Below are positions 27,436-36,193 of a stretch of 64,000 nt of DNA, piece after piece (within the stretch, counting starts at the first letter, position 1; each line of letters starts with the position of its first letter). The notes beneath the pieces were generated by a model, which was given only the letters and a program-made list of their open reading frames with translations, was not told the origin of the DNA and did no database searches. Position numbers and translations under genes: made by a program. Source of the stretch: Listeria monocytogenes (lineage in GTDB: Bacteria > Bacillota > Bacilli > Lactobacillales > Listeriaceae); contig NZ_CP168900.1 in assembly GCF_041765605.1 (NCBI RefSeq), forward strand, positions 884,001 through 948,000, in the 5' to 3' direction.

Positions 27436-27765
27436 ATGGACATAGAAAAAATATCATTTTCATTAATTTCACTGGCGGGGGATTCATTTTCTAAATTAAT
27501 TGAAGCATTACAGGCCGCAAAAGAATCAGATTCAGAATTAGTAGAACAACTTTTAAAAGAAGCAGATGATCTAATGATTGAAGCGCACAAAGTACAAACG
27601 GAAATGCTGATTCAAGAAACAAGAGGGGAACAAGCAAATTTTTCCGTTTTACTTGTACATGCGCAAGATACTTTAATGAATACCATCTTAGCATCGACTT
27701 TAATTCGAGAAATGATTGAAATGCATCAAGAGATTAAAACATTAAGAAAAGAGGAGGAAAAGTAA
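27436..27765 (+). CDS. PTS lactose/cellobiose-family EIIA
   Basis: 109 aa trimeric helical EIIA that accepts phosphate from HPr on the His in LLVHAQDTLM. I chose ATG 27436, preceded by GAGAGGG; the frame from 27418 overlaps the regulator stop. The characteristic FSLISLAGDSFSKLIEALQAA start is seen. Directly abuts the EIIB gene. Confidence 0.93.
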   Translation: MDIEKISFSLISLAGDSFSKLIEALQAAKESDSELVEQLLKEADDLMIEAHKVQTEMLIQETRGEQANFSVLLVHAQDTLMNTILASTLIREMIEMHQEIKTLRKEEEK

Positions 27766-28101
27766 ATGGAAATCAATCAATTACATGTACTTTTAGTGTG
27801 TAACTTAGGCGCATCTACAGGGGTAATGGTTACAAAAATGAAGGAAATCGCCCAAAACAGTGAAAAGCTCACGAATACAGATGTGAAAATTGAGGCGCAT
27901 CCAGCAGGAGAATTACGCGAGCATATTGAAGACTTTGACGTTATTTTAGTCGGTCCTCAAATCAAACATCAACTTAAACATTTAAGTGAAATTGCGGCGG
28001 AATATAATAAACCAATTCAAGTCATCGATACGAAAGATTACGGCACTGTTAATGGCGCAAACATTTTAAAAGACGCAATTATTCTTAAACTGAACAAATA
28101 A
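27766..28101 (+). CDS. PTS lactose/cellobiose-family EIIB
   Basis: 111 aa. The phosphorylated cysteine is Cys12 in VLLVCNLGASTGVMV. AGGAGGAAAAG precedes the ATG within the end of the EIIA gene. Transfers phosphate to the sugar carried by the next gene product. Confidence 0.94.
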   Translation: MEINQLHVLLVCNLGASTGVMVTKMKEIAQNSEKLTNTDVKIEAHPAGELREHIEDFDVILVGPQIKHQLKHLSEIAAEYNKPIQVIDTKDYGTVNGANILKDAIILKLNK

Positions 28102-28120
28102 AAAAGTGGAGGGAAACAAC

Positions 28121-29446
28121 ATGTCGAGTAAAAACAAACAATCTTTTATGAACCGTTTTATTGCTTTTATGGAGAAATATTTTGAACCTGTCGCAGCTAG
28201 AATTGAAAAACAACGTCATATTTCCTCAATAAAAAATGGGATGATTGCTTTGATCTCGGTTTTAATTATTGGATCATTTTCGCTGATTATTTCAGCAATC
28301 GGAAATATGTTTCCAGCAGGTTCTGTTGTGAAAGAATTCTTTGTTCAAAATGCAGCAGCACTTAACTTACCGTTTCAATTTACGTTTGGATTACTATCGA
28401 TTTATGCGGCTATAACCATTTCCTATAGCCACGCAAAACAAATGAAAGTACCTGTGTTACATAGTGTGATGGCAGCTGTTATGGTGACGCTCATCCTCAA
28501 TACGAAAATGGTTGACGGGGTGCTTAATACAGAATTTCTGGATTCAAGAGGGCTATTTATCGCCATTTTTGCAGCGCTGATTTCTGTAGAACTTATCGGT
28601 TTATTTATTAGAAAAAATATTACGATTCGAATTAAAGGGTTACCGGCGGGGATTGCGACTACTTTTGAAGCAATTATTCCACTAGTTGTATTGCTGTTTA
28701 GTGCTGTTGGACTCAGTATTTTAATGCAAAGTGTCACTAGCGGTCAAATCATTCCGGAAGCCTTTACGACGATGCTAGCTCCGGCGATTAATAGTATTGA
28801 TACGCCTTATGCGGTTTTCCTTATTTGTTTCCTTGAAATGCTATTCTGGTTTATCGGTCTAAATGGTTATGCGATTTTGATTGGTTTTGTGCTTCCATTT
28901 ATGACACAATATTTAGGAGCGAATGCGGCTGCATATGCGGCAGGAGAACCAATTCCGCACGTATTTGCGCCAAACTTCTGGGATTACTTCATGGGCTTCT
29001 CTGGTTCTGGTATTACAGGTGCATTAGTTATCCTTGCGTTATTTAGTAAATCAAGAGAATTAAAAGCGGTCGGAAAAGTGTCCGTTGTTCCAGCGATTTT
29101 CACAATTTCTGAACCAGTTGTATTCGGTTTGCCAATCTGTTTTAATCCGTATTTATTTATTCCATTCGTACTTGGGACGCCAATTTTAGCAGTAGGGCAA
29201 TGGTTTGTGTTCCACTTTGGTTGGGTTCGTCCGCCGATTGCGAATGTTGGCGGTACACCGATTCCACTCGCACAGTATTTGGCGACGATGGATTGGCGCG
29301 CGATTATTTTAATCATCTTTGTTCTCGCAGCAGCCGTTTGTATGTACTATCCGTTCTTCAAAATGTATGAGAAGAGTTTGATTAAAGAAGAAGAAGTTGT
29401 ATCAGAACGCCAAGCTGCGCACGATGCACTAGACTTGGATTTCTAA
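28121..29446 (+). CDS. PTS cellobiose-family EIIC permease
   Basis: 441 aa membrane permease with about ten helices. ATG 28121 follows GTGGAGGG. Motifs FWFIGLNGYAIL and ISEPVVFGLPICFNPYLFIPF are typical of lactose/cellobiose EIIC. It works with the EIIA and EIIB just upstream; the downstream amino-sugar isomerase suggests an amino sugar or related glycoside as substrate. Confidence 0.94.
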   Translation: MSSKNKQSFMNRFIAFMEKYFEPVAARIEKQRHISSIKNGMIALISVLIIGSFSLIISAIGNMFPAGSVVKEFFVQNAAALNLPFQFTFGLLSIYAAITISYSHAKQMKVPVLHSVMAAVMVTLILNTKMVDGVLNTEFLDSRGLFIAIFAALISVELIGLFIRKNITIRIKGLPAGIATTFEAIIPLVVLLFSAVGLSILMQSVTSGQIIPEAFTTMLAPAINSIDTPYAVFLICFLEMLFWFIGLNGYAILIGFVLPFMTQYLGANAAAYAAGEPIPHVFAPNFWDYFMGFSGSGITGALVILALFSKSRELKAVGKVSVVPAIFTISEPVVFGLPICFNPYLFIPFVLGTPILAVGQWFVFHFGWVRPPIANVGGTPIPLAQYLATMDWRAIILIIFVLAAAVCMYYPFFKMYEKSLIKEEEVVSERQAAHDALDLDF

Positions 29447-29466
29447 TAAGAAAGGTTGATTTTAAA

Positions 29467-30195
29467 ATGAAACTAATTATTAATGAAAATGAGCAACTCG
29501 TGGCGGAAACAGTGAGCCAAAAAATCATTGAATTGGTAAAAGAAAAACCTGCAAGTTTAATTTGTATCGCTGGTGGGGACACGCCTTTACTAACAATAGA
29601 AGCGCTTATTAAAGCGAATCAAGCGGGCGAAGTAGATTTTAGTGAGACGCAATTTGTTGGTTTGGATGAATGGGTTGGCCTTGGACGCGAAACAAAAGGT
29701 AGCTGTATCCAAACACTCTATGATGCATTTTTCGACCGTTTGAAAAATGTTTCTAGTGAACAAATTTGCTTTTTCGATGGGAAAGCAACAAGTTTAACGG
29801 ATGAATGCGCTCGTGTAGACAAGTTTATCGACGATCGTGGCGGAATGGATTTTATTTTGCTGGGGATTGGACTTAATGGGCATATTGGCTTCAACGAGCC
29901 ATTTGTGCCAGTAGATGTGAACTGTCATGTCGTGGAACTTGATGATGTAACGAAACGCGTCATGAGCAAATATTTTGATACAGATTTGCCACTAACACAC
30001 GGAATTTCTCTTGGTATGCAACAAATTTTAGCGGCGAAAGAAATATATTTAGTAGCAACTGGCGAGAAAAAAATCGATATCGTGAAACAAGTAGTGGAAA
30101 AAGAACCGACAGTAGCGATTCCTGCAACACTCGTAAAAGATTCAAATACAACGCTTGTAGTCGATAAAATTGCCGCGAGTGGGGTGGAAGCATAA
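29467..30195 (+). CDS. Glucosamine-6-phosphate deaminase-like isomerase
   Basis: 242 aa NagB/6-phosphogluconolactonase superfamily. Shows the phosphate loop IAGGDTPLLTIEAL, GLDEWVGL and the catalytic LLGIGLNGHIGFNEPF. The pattern fits interconversion of an amino-sugar or ketose phosphate in the cytoplasm. Overlaps the next gene start by one base. Bona fide NagB is usually encoded with nagA, absent here, so the substrate may differ from GlcN-6-P. Confidence 0.85.
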   Translation: MKLIINENEQLVAETVSQKIIELVKEKPASLICIAGGDTPLLTIEALIKANQAGEVDFSETQFVGLDEWVGLGRETKGSCIQTLYDAFFDRLKNVSSEQICFFDGKATSLTDECARVDKFIDDRGGMDFILLGIGLNGHIGFNEPFVPVDVNCHVVELDDVTKRVMSKYFDTDLPLTHGISLGMQQILAAKEIYLVATGEKKIDIVKQVVEKEPTVAIPATLVKDSNTTLVVDKIAASGVEA

Positions 30196-31148
30196 TGGAA
30201 AAGATTATCGTTAACGGTAGAAAAAATGGACAAAAAATCGAGATAGCTTGTTCTAATTTAGTGATGGGTGCAGGAGATTTCTTACGTGCAGATAATATGG
30301 ATTTTGCGGGTCCAGTGCTAGATCAATATTTCGAAATGGGTGGGAATATTTTTGATACGGCGCGCCATTATCGCCATAGTGAAAAAGCGATTGGCACGTG
30401 GATGAATATGCGAGGAAATCGGGATAGTGTCATTATTCAGACGAAAGGTGGGCATCCAGTTCGGGAAGCAAGCGACGTGCCGCGGGTTACTCCGGAAGCA
30501 ATTCACGAAGATATTTCGGTTAGTTTAGATACGCTACAAACAGGTCATGTTGAATTATTCGCACTTCATCGCGACAATCCAGAAGTGGAAGTGGGTCCTA
30601 TTATGGAGGCGATGCATAAAGAAGTGGAAGATGGCCGAGTTTACGCTATTGGACTTTCAAACTGGGAGCTCCCGCGTATTATCGAAGCGAATGAATATGC
30701 AGTGAGCCATGGGTTGACGCCACTAAGCTTTAACAGCCCTAATTTTAGTTTGGCAAAAGTGAATCGACCACGCTGGGAAAATTGTGTTTCCGCGAATGAA
30801 GCGATGATTCGCTGGCATGAGGCGACGAATTTGCCACTGTTTTCTTGGTCTTCACAAGCAGGCGGATTTTTCTCTGGTAGATTTTCTGAAGAAGATACGA
30901 GCGATACGGAAATGGTAGAAGTTTATTATAGTGAGGCAAACTGGGAAAGATACAGTCGTGCCAAGCAACTAGCTAACCAAAAAGGTTGCACACCAATTCA
31001 AATTTCGCTTGCTTATGTACTAACGCAATCTTTTCCCACAGCCGCGGTCATCGGTCCAGAAAATGCTACGGAACTTCAATCTTCCGTTGCAGCAGCCGGA
31101 ATTAAATTAACAGCGTCTGAAGTTGATTGGCTGGATTTGAAGGCATAA
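30195..31148 (+). CDS. Aldo/keto reductase family oxidoreductase
   Basis: 317 aa NADPH-type aldo/keto reductase. Active-site residues are recognisable: Asp-Tyr-Lys-His set with FDTARHYRHSEKAIG, and LFALHRDNP. Tail motif FPTAAVIGPENATELQSS is the cofactor loop. The tyrosine of the usual DTAxxYG motif is retained in RHYR. ATG 30195 shares a base with the previous stop region. Probably acts on the PTS-derived sugar. Confidence 0.85.
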   Translation: MEKIIVNGRKNGQKIEIACSNLVMGAGDFLRADNMDFAGPVLDQYFEMGGNIFDTARHYRHSEKAIGTWMNMRGNRDSVIIQTKGGHPVREASDVPRVTPEAIHEDISVSLDTLQTGHVELFALHRDNPEVEVGPIMEAMHKEVEDGRVYAIGLSNWELPRIIEANEYAVSHGLTPLSFNSPNFSLAKVNRPRWENCVSANEAMIRWHEATNLPLFSWSSQAGGFFSGRFSEEDTSDTEMVEVYYSEANWERYSRAKQLANQKGCTPIQISLAYVLTQSFPTAAVIGPENATELQSSVAAAGIKLTASEVDWLDLKA

Positions 31149-31165
31149 GGAAAGGCGGAGAAACG

Positions 31166-31933
31166 ATGAATATAAAAGAAAAAATAGCAGTCCAACTTTA
31201 TTCTGTACGAAAAGAAATGGAGCGCGATTTAGAAGGTACGCTCCGGAAAATGCATGAAATCGGCTTTCGATATGTGCAACTCGATGGTATGCGTGGCAAT
31301 GATCCAAGCGAGGTACGTCGTTTACTGCAAAAATATGAGTTAAAAGTAATTGGCATGCACATCAAGCATGATCGTTTTATGAATGATTTGGATGGCATCA
31401 TTGAAGAAGCTTATTTCTTTGATTGTAAAACTGTTTTTGACAAATATATTGAAGAAGAGGACCAAACGACAGCGGGCTACACGGCAACAAAAGCGGCGTT
31501 AATTAATGCGGCGGAAAAACTACATCCACTCGGTTTTCGCATTGGTCTTCACAATCCGGAGTATGATTTCAATGAATGCATTCATGGTCGCAGAGTGATG
31601 GATTATATTACTGATCCAGTTGACGGTATTTGTATTTATGCTGAACCTGATACTTACTGGATTCGCGCAGCTGGACATGATGAAACAGAATTTATTAAAC
31701 GCTACAGCGGCCGCGCGCCGATTGTGCATATGAAAGATTTTGTGAGCGGTTTTGAACTAGAAGATATGGATAATAATTTAGTCGAAATAGGGCAAGGTGA
31801 AGTGGATTTTCGCGCTATTATGGAATGGGGCGAAGCAAACGGAGTCGAGTACTATTGCGTTGAGCAAGATAGATCCAAACGAGCTATGTTCGAAACACTA
31901 GAAGCCAATTATCAATATTTATTGCAGCTATAA
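31166..31933 (+). CDS. Sugar phosphate isomerase/epimerase (xylose isomerase-like TIM barrel)
   Basis: 255 aa, AP-endonuclease family 2 fold. ATG 31166 follows AAGGCGGAG; a longer frame from 31127 overlaps the oxidoreductase. Metal-binding positions are suggested by IGLHNPEYDF, IYAEPDTYW, IVHMKDFVSG and YYCVEQD. Last gene of the PTS operon, with a terminator just after. Substrate unknown. Confidence 0.87.
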   Translation: MNIKEKIAVQLYSVRKEMERDLEGTLRKMHEIGFRYVQLDGMRGNDPSEVRRLLQKYELKVIGMHIKHDRFMNDLDGIIEEAYFFDCKTVFDKYIEEEDQTTAGYTATKAALINAAEKLHPLGFRIGLHNPEYDFNECIHGRRVMDYITDPVDGICIYAEPDTYWIRAAGHDETEFIKRYSGRAPIVHMKDFVSGFELEDMDNNLVEIGQGEVDFRAIMEWGEANGVEYYCVEQDRSKRAMFETLEANYQYLLQL

Positions 31934-31937
31934 AAAG

Positions 31938-31968
31938 AAAAACGTCAGACTTGTTCTGGCGTTTTTTT
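31938..31968 (+). terminator. Terminator of the PTS operon
   Basis: aaaacgtcagac-ttgt-tctggcgtttt followed by T residues. Confidence 0.88.
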
Positions 31969-31988
31969 GTGCGCAAAATCATTGTACG

Positions 31989-32014
31989 GTTTTTAACAAG
32001 CAAGTTATGGGAAC
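31989..32014 (+). promoter_or_regulatory. Candidate SigB promoter of the LPXTG gene
   Basis: GTTT at 31989-31992, 16-base spacer, GGGAAC at 32009-32014. Fits the SigB pattern except for the last -10 base. The equivalent gene in L. monocytogenes is in published SigB regulon lists as I recall. Confidence 0.6.
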
Positions 32015-32050
32015 TATAAAGATAGATGTTTTAAGGGGGAATGAAACAAA

Positions 32051-33439
32051 ATGAAAAAAAGATGGTTGGTATTTGCAATTATATGTTTAATTATCACTGG
32101 ATTTTTAAGCCCAAAAGCAGAAGCTGCAACAGATTACGGGAGCAGTTTTTTTACTAATGTAACATTACAAAATCAAAACGGGGAACAAGCAACGAATTTT
32201 AAGGAAAATAGTAAAGTGCGAGTGGCGTATGATTTTGTCATTACACAGCCAGTTGCAAGCGGAGAAACAATGACACTTACTATTCCTGAACAGCTAAAAT
32301 TAATTAATTATGGCGGATTTCCTCTTATGGATTCGCAAGGAAATACTATCGCAAATGCAACCATTGATCAAACAACAGGAACGATTACATTGACTTTTAC
32401 CGACTACGTAAATACACATACAAATTTAAGTGGCAGCCTTTATTATAACGCAACTTTTAACAGCAAAAACATTCAAACAGACCAAGTAAATCCAATTGCT
32501 TTTCCTGTGAAAAATACGACCCAAACGATAAACGCCTTTATTAGCAAAGTTAATACTGGTGGCGGTACAGGCTCACCAACAATCGTTTTTAAACAAGGGC
32601 GAATGGATGATAAAGACTTGAGCATTTTACATTGGACCGTTACTTTAAATAATGCGCTGACACCTATTGATAATGCCGTTTACACGGATACGCTTGGTTC
32701 AGGGCAAAACTTGCTTGGAAATGCAACAATCAAATACCGCGATGCCAACAAAAAAGTGATAACCACCAATATCCAACCAATTACGCTGGATGCGAATCGA
32801 AATTTTGAATTATCGATTGGAACATTAAATAATCAATCTGTTGTCATTACGTATGATACGAAAATTACGACGAAACAAAAAAGCTATACGAATAAAGCGA
32901 CTTTATCTGGTGATAATCTAGACCCAGTTTCGAGAAACGCGACAGTGAATGATTACGGTAGTGGTGGACAAGGAACAGGAACACCGCCAACGCCCCCAGT
33001 TAAAGAAGAACCACCATTTATCCCAGCTGAAAAGCAACCGATTGAAAAAACAGTCGAAACTGATTTTGGACCACTGGAAGTTGTCAAAGATTCCGAACAA
33101 AATGGCAAAATCAAAGTCGTTTATAAAGTAAAAGATGGCGATACTTTACCAGGAGTAGCTAATAAGTTCGATGTTACCGTTGCAGAAATCAAAGACTGGA
33201 ACAACCTTACATCAGACACGCTTCAAGCCGGCCAAAAATTACAATTAACCATTGAAAAAACACTCTTATCTAAAATAACCGTGCCACCAGTTCAAAAAGT
33301 GACGAGCACAACGAGAGTAGATGGAATTGTCAAAGCAACAGGGACTTTGCCACATACTGGGGATACAAATCCACTTATCCCATTTGTAACAGGGGTAAGT
33401 TTAGTAGCACTTGGTTTTACATTTGGACGTAGAAATTAA
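32051..33439 (+). CDS. LPXTG cell-wall protein with adhesin-like domains and LysM
   Basis: 462 aa sortase-anchored surface protein. Signal peptide ends near AEA at residues 23-25. Residues 30-310 look like two collagen-adhesin/Cna-type Ig-like domains ([21 protein letters not shown] and [11 protein letters not shown]). A Pro/Gly-rich linker follows at about 315-330, then a LysM domain (about 360-405: [18 protein letters not shown]). The end carries LPHTG at 433-437, a hydrophobic helix and a GRRN tail. LysM together with LPXTG means both noncovalent and covalent wall attachment. GGGGGAATG is close to the start; a SigB-like promoter lies upstream. Confidence 0.9.
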   Translation: MKKRWLVFAIICLIITGFLSPKAEAATDYGSSFFTNVTLQNQNGEQATNFKENSKVRVAYDFVITQPVASGETMTLTIPEQLKLINYGGFPLMDSQGNTIANATIDQTTGTITLTFTDYVNTHTNLSGSLYYNATFNSKNIQTDQVNPIAFPVKNTTQTINAFISKVNTGGGTGSPTIVFKQGRMDDKDLSILHWTVTLNNALTPIDNAVYTDTLGSGQNLLGNATIKYRDANKKVITTNIQPITLDANRNFELSIGTLNNQSVVITYDTKITTKQKSYTNKATLSGDNLDPVSRNATVNDYGSGGQGTGTPPTPPVKEEPPFIPAEKQPIEKTVETDFGPLEVVKDSEQNGKIKVVYKVKDGDTLPGVANKFDVTVAEIKDWNNLTSDTLQAGQKLQLTIEKTLLSKITVPPVQKVTSTTRVDGIVKATGTLPHTGDTNPLIPFVTGVSLVALGFTFGRRN

Positions 33440-33440
33440 C

Positions 33441-33483
33441 GAAAAAGGAAGCACTCTTCATATGAATGAGTGCTTCCTTTTTC
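33441..33483. terminator. Bidirectional terminator
   Basis: Near-perfect 20-bp stem, gaaaaaggaagcactcttca with its complement, flanked by A and T runs between convergent genes. Confidence 0.93.
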
Positions 33484-33484
33484 A

Positions 33485-33961
33485 CTATAATAAATGACCT
33501 TTTTTTCGATGCGTCATTTGTTGGTTTTTAGATTGATCATGAAACGATTTAGAGCCTTTCTTTGGCTTTTCTGGGAGGTTAATCGTGATGGTTTTGCTTT
33601 CGGTCGATCCATCTGCCATTGTCGCTGTTATGGTCACTAAATTATTTCCAGGTTCCAAATTAGCTAATGTAAATTGATGGTTTTCCGTATTACCAGCAAT
33701 CTTTTGGGTTTGGTTATTTGTTTTGGCAGTGATAGTTGCTGCTGTCTCTGTTACAAACATTAACTCTGCGCTATTTTTTGTCGTTTCAATATAAGGGTTT
33801 TGAATGGAATAAGGTAGAAACATTTCCATTAATTCGCTTGATGTAGCCGTTGTATAGGTAGTTCCAGTTGCTTCTTTTTGGGCGTGGGCAATTTCTGGAA
33901 GCCAATTTAAAGTTAGCGATAAAAGCGCTATTATTAATAGAACATAACCTTTTTTCTTCAT
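33485..33961 (-). CDS. Secreted hypothetical protein with Ig-like fold (158 aa)
   Basis: The signal peptide MKKKGYVLLIIALLSLTLNW ends near the AHA at about residue 25, so it is exported. The middle (about 60-130) has strands such as TITAKTNNQTQKIAG and LEPGNNLVTITATMADG that resemble bacterial Ig-like repeats. The C-terminus is basic (KKGSKSFHDQSKNQQ). I start at the fourth codon of the open frame (33961), where GAGGTG is at the correct distance. Convergent with the LPXTG gene. Function unknown. Confidence 0.72.
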   Translation of the reverse strand: MKKKGYVLLIIALLSLTLNWLPEIAHAQKEATGTTYTTATSSELMEMFLPYSIQNPYIETTKNSAELMFVTETAATITAKTNNQTQKIAGNTENHQFTLANLEPGNNLVTITATMADGSTESKTITINLPEKPKKGSKSFHDQSKNQQMTHRKKGHLL

Positions 33962-34093
33962 CCTTCTCACCTCTTCTTGTTATATTATAAAAAAGAAATA
34001 TGAACAAACTATGAATAAAACATGATAGATTTAAAAAATCGCTACCAATTTAGCTGTTTTTAACGTAAGATAAAAGAAAAAAGGAGTAGAGCA

Positions 34094-34576
34094 ATGGAAC
34101 TTGATAATTTAGAAAAGAAATTACCGGAGAAAATTAAAACAGTTTGGCGGCAAACAGAGGGAATTGCTGTTCTTGTTTTTCTGCTTTGTTCGGTTGCAGC
34201 GGCAATCATTTTGTATTATACAGGAGCTTCTGTGTGGTGGAGTGCTATCGGGTTTGGATTAACGGTACTTTATGCTGCCTTTATTTACTTATTCATTATT
34301 CCGTTTCGTTTTGCACGTTGGAGCTACCAGATTAAACCAGACGAAATGGAAATTCAGCACGGCATTATTTTTAGAAGTCGTGTCTTAATTCCGATGATTC
34401 GCATTCAACACGTGGAAACGGAGCAAGGTCCGCTACTTAGAAGACAAAAACTCGTTTCCTTATCGATTACAACTGCTGCAAAAACACATAAGATTGAAGC
34501 GGTAAACGAGTCTGAATCAGATGAACTTAGACATCATATTCTTGAACTTGTGAAGGTGGCGAAAGAAGATGTTTGA
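34094..34576 (+). CDS. YdbS-like membrane protein with bacterial PH domain
   Basis: 160 aa, two hydrophobic helices (GIAVLVFLLCSVAAAIILY and the SAIGFGLTVLYAAFIYLF region), then a bPH_2 (DUF304) domain (DEMEIQHGIIFRSRVLIPM). B. subtilis YdbS/YdbT pairs have this layout and are linked to resistance to certain bacteriocins; that role is inferred here. Overlaps the next gene by 8 bases. Confidence 0.86.
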   Translation: MELDNLEKKLPEKIKTVWRQTEGIAVLVFLLCSVAAAIILYYTGASVWWSAIGFGLTVLYAAFIYLFIIPFRFARWSYQIKPDEMEIQHGIIFRSRVLIPMIRIQHVETEQGPLLRRQKLVSLSITTAAKTHKIEAVNESESDELRHHILELVKVAKEDV

Positions 34577-36044
34577 AGAAAGACGCCTCCATCCGATTGC
34601 CCTTATTAAAGAAATTATCACGAACGTAAGGCGCAATATTGTTCCTATCGTCGTCGGTTTATTTTCCGTTTTCCGCGCCATTAATAGTAACGGCTATTTG
34701 CCGGACTGGGCTGTATATTTAATTATTGTCATCGTTATATTACTCATTTTAACCCCCGCAGTCTTAAAATACATAACCTACAAATACACCCTCGAAGACC
34801 AAGGGATTCGCATCAAATACGGTTTGATTTTCCGAAAAAATACATACATACCTTACGAACGCATCCAAACCGTTCAAAAGAAACAATGGTTTTTCTTTAT
34901 CCCATTTAATGTCTGCCAAATTTTAATCGAAACAGCTGGTGGCAACGGGAAAGCAGAAGCTGATTTAGTCGCTGTCCCAGTTGGCGTAGTAGACGAATTA
35001 AAAGATTTACGCGACGGTAAAAAGAGAGACATCCAAGAAGCCGTGCCAGAAACCGAGGAAACCACAGTAGAAGTGGCAGAAGCACCAGAAAAAACGGTCA
35101 TGCTACAAACAAAACAGCTTATTTTAATGGCAGTAACATCCGGCGGCGTTTTCGGTACTCTCCTTATTGTTCTAGCGTTCATGCAACAATTCAGAGAAGT
35201 CATTCCGACAGACTGGATGGAAGCCCAAGCAGAACAATTATGGAAAATGGGCATTATCGTGCTAATTGTATTAATCGTCTTGATTCTTTTAGTATTATGG
35301 GGAATATCCATCGTGACGACATTGTTCAAGTATTTCCAGTTCAAATTGATGAAATATCCCAATTCACTTGTGGTAGAAAAAGGGTTATTAGAACGAAACC
35401 ATACAACCATTTCACTTTCGCGTATTCAAGGAATCACTATTATTGAATCACCACTAAGGCAGATGCTTGGCTTAGTAGCGGTCAAAGTTACTACTGCAGG
35501 GAACTCGGGTGATGAAAAACTATCCGGTGACATTTTACTTTTGCCTATTATGAAAAAAGAGTTGGCTTTAAAAACATTAAAAGAAATGCTGCCAGATTAT
35601 TTATTTGAAATAGAAAAAATGGAACGTGCTCCAAAAGCAAGTTTGCGCAGATTTTTGCAGATTTACTTGATCTGGACAATTATCCCAGCCGCAGTAGCAA
35701 GTATTTTATTTTTCCCACTCGGTTTAATTAGTATTATTTTGCCAGTTTTAGCAGGGATAAAAGGGGTAGCCAGCTACCGCGCGACTGGAGTTTTCACAGA
35801 TAAGCACACACTCCTTGTCCAGTCACGACCAATTTTCTCTAAGTTAACGCACATTATCCGCAAAGAGCGAATTCAAGGTTTAAGCTTAAGACAAAGCATT
35901 TGGATGGAAAAAGGTGAATCAAGGCACTTAAATGTTTGGCTTAAATCAGGAAGTACGAGCACGGAAGCTTATGTTCGCTATATCAATCAAGACTTAGCTA
36001 TCAAGGTATACAATTGGTACAGCCCGTCCAAAACAATAAATTAA
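34569..36044 (+). CDS. YdbT-like membrane protein with multiple PH domains
   Basis: 491 aa with about six membrane helices and three bPH_2 domains: IRIKYGLIFRKNTYIPYERIQ, LVVEKGLLERNHTTISLSRIQ, LLVQSRPIFSKLTHIIRKERIQ. It overlaps and follows the YdbS-like gene, so they likely act as one membrane complex. A large terminator follows. Confidence 0.87.
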   Translation: MFEERRLHPIALIKEIITNVRRNIVPIVVGLFSVFRAINSNGYLPDWAVYLIIVIVILLILTPAVLKYITYKYTLEDQGIRIKYGLIFRKNTYIPYERIQTVQKKQWFFFIPFNVCQILIETAGGNGKAEADLVAVPVGVVDELKDLRDGKKRDIQEAVPETEETTVEVAEAPEKTVMLQTKQLILMAVTSGGVFGTLLIVLAFMQQFREVIPTDWMEAQAEQLWKMGIIVLIVLIVLILLVLWGISIVTTLFKYFQFKLMKYPNSLVVEKGLLERNHTTISLSRIQGITIIESPLRQMLGLVAVKVTTAGNSGDEKLSGDILLLPIMKKELALKTLKEMLPDYLFEIEKMERAPKASLRRFLQIYLIWTIIPAAVASILFFPLGLISIILPVLAGIKGVASYRATGVFTDKHTLLVQSRPIFSKLTHIIRKERIQGLSLRQSIWMEKGESRHLNVWLKSGSTSTEAYVRYINQDLAIKVYNWYSPSKTIN

Positions 36045-36046
36045 AA

Positions 36047-36119
36047 AAGAACACGTCATTTCCTAAAATTCGCTGATCAATAGCGTCTGTAATTTTGGAA
36101 ATGGCTGTTCTTTTATTTT
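36047..36119 (+). terminator. Large terminator after the PH-domain genes
   Basis: A stem of about 22 bp (aagaacacgtcatttcct with agg-type complement, ending ggctgttctt) around an internal loop, followed by a T-rich run. Confidence 0.8.
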
Positions 36120-36193
36120 TTGTTCAATTACCCGGAAATCTGGTAAAATAGATAGAATAAACGAAAGAGCAGATAGAGAGGATTGGTTAAGTA

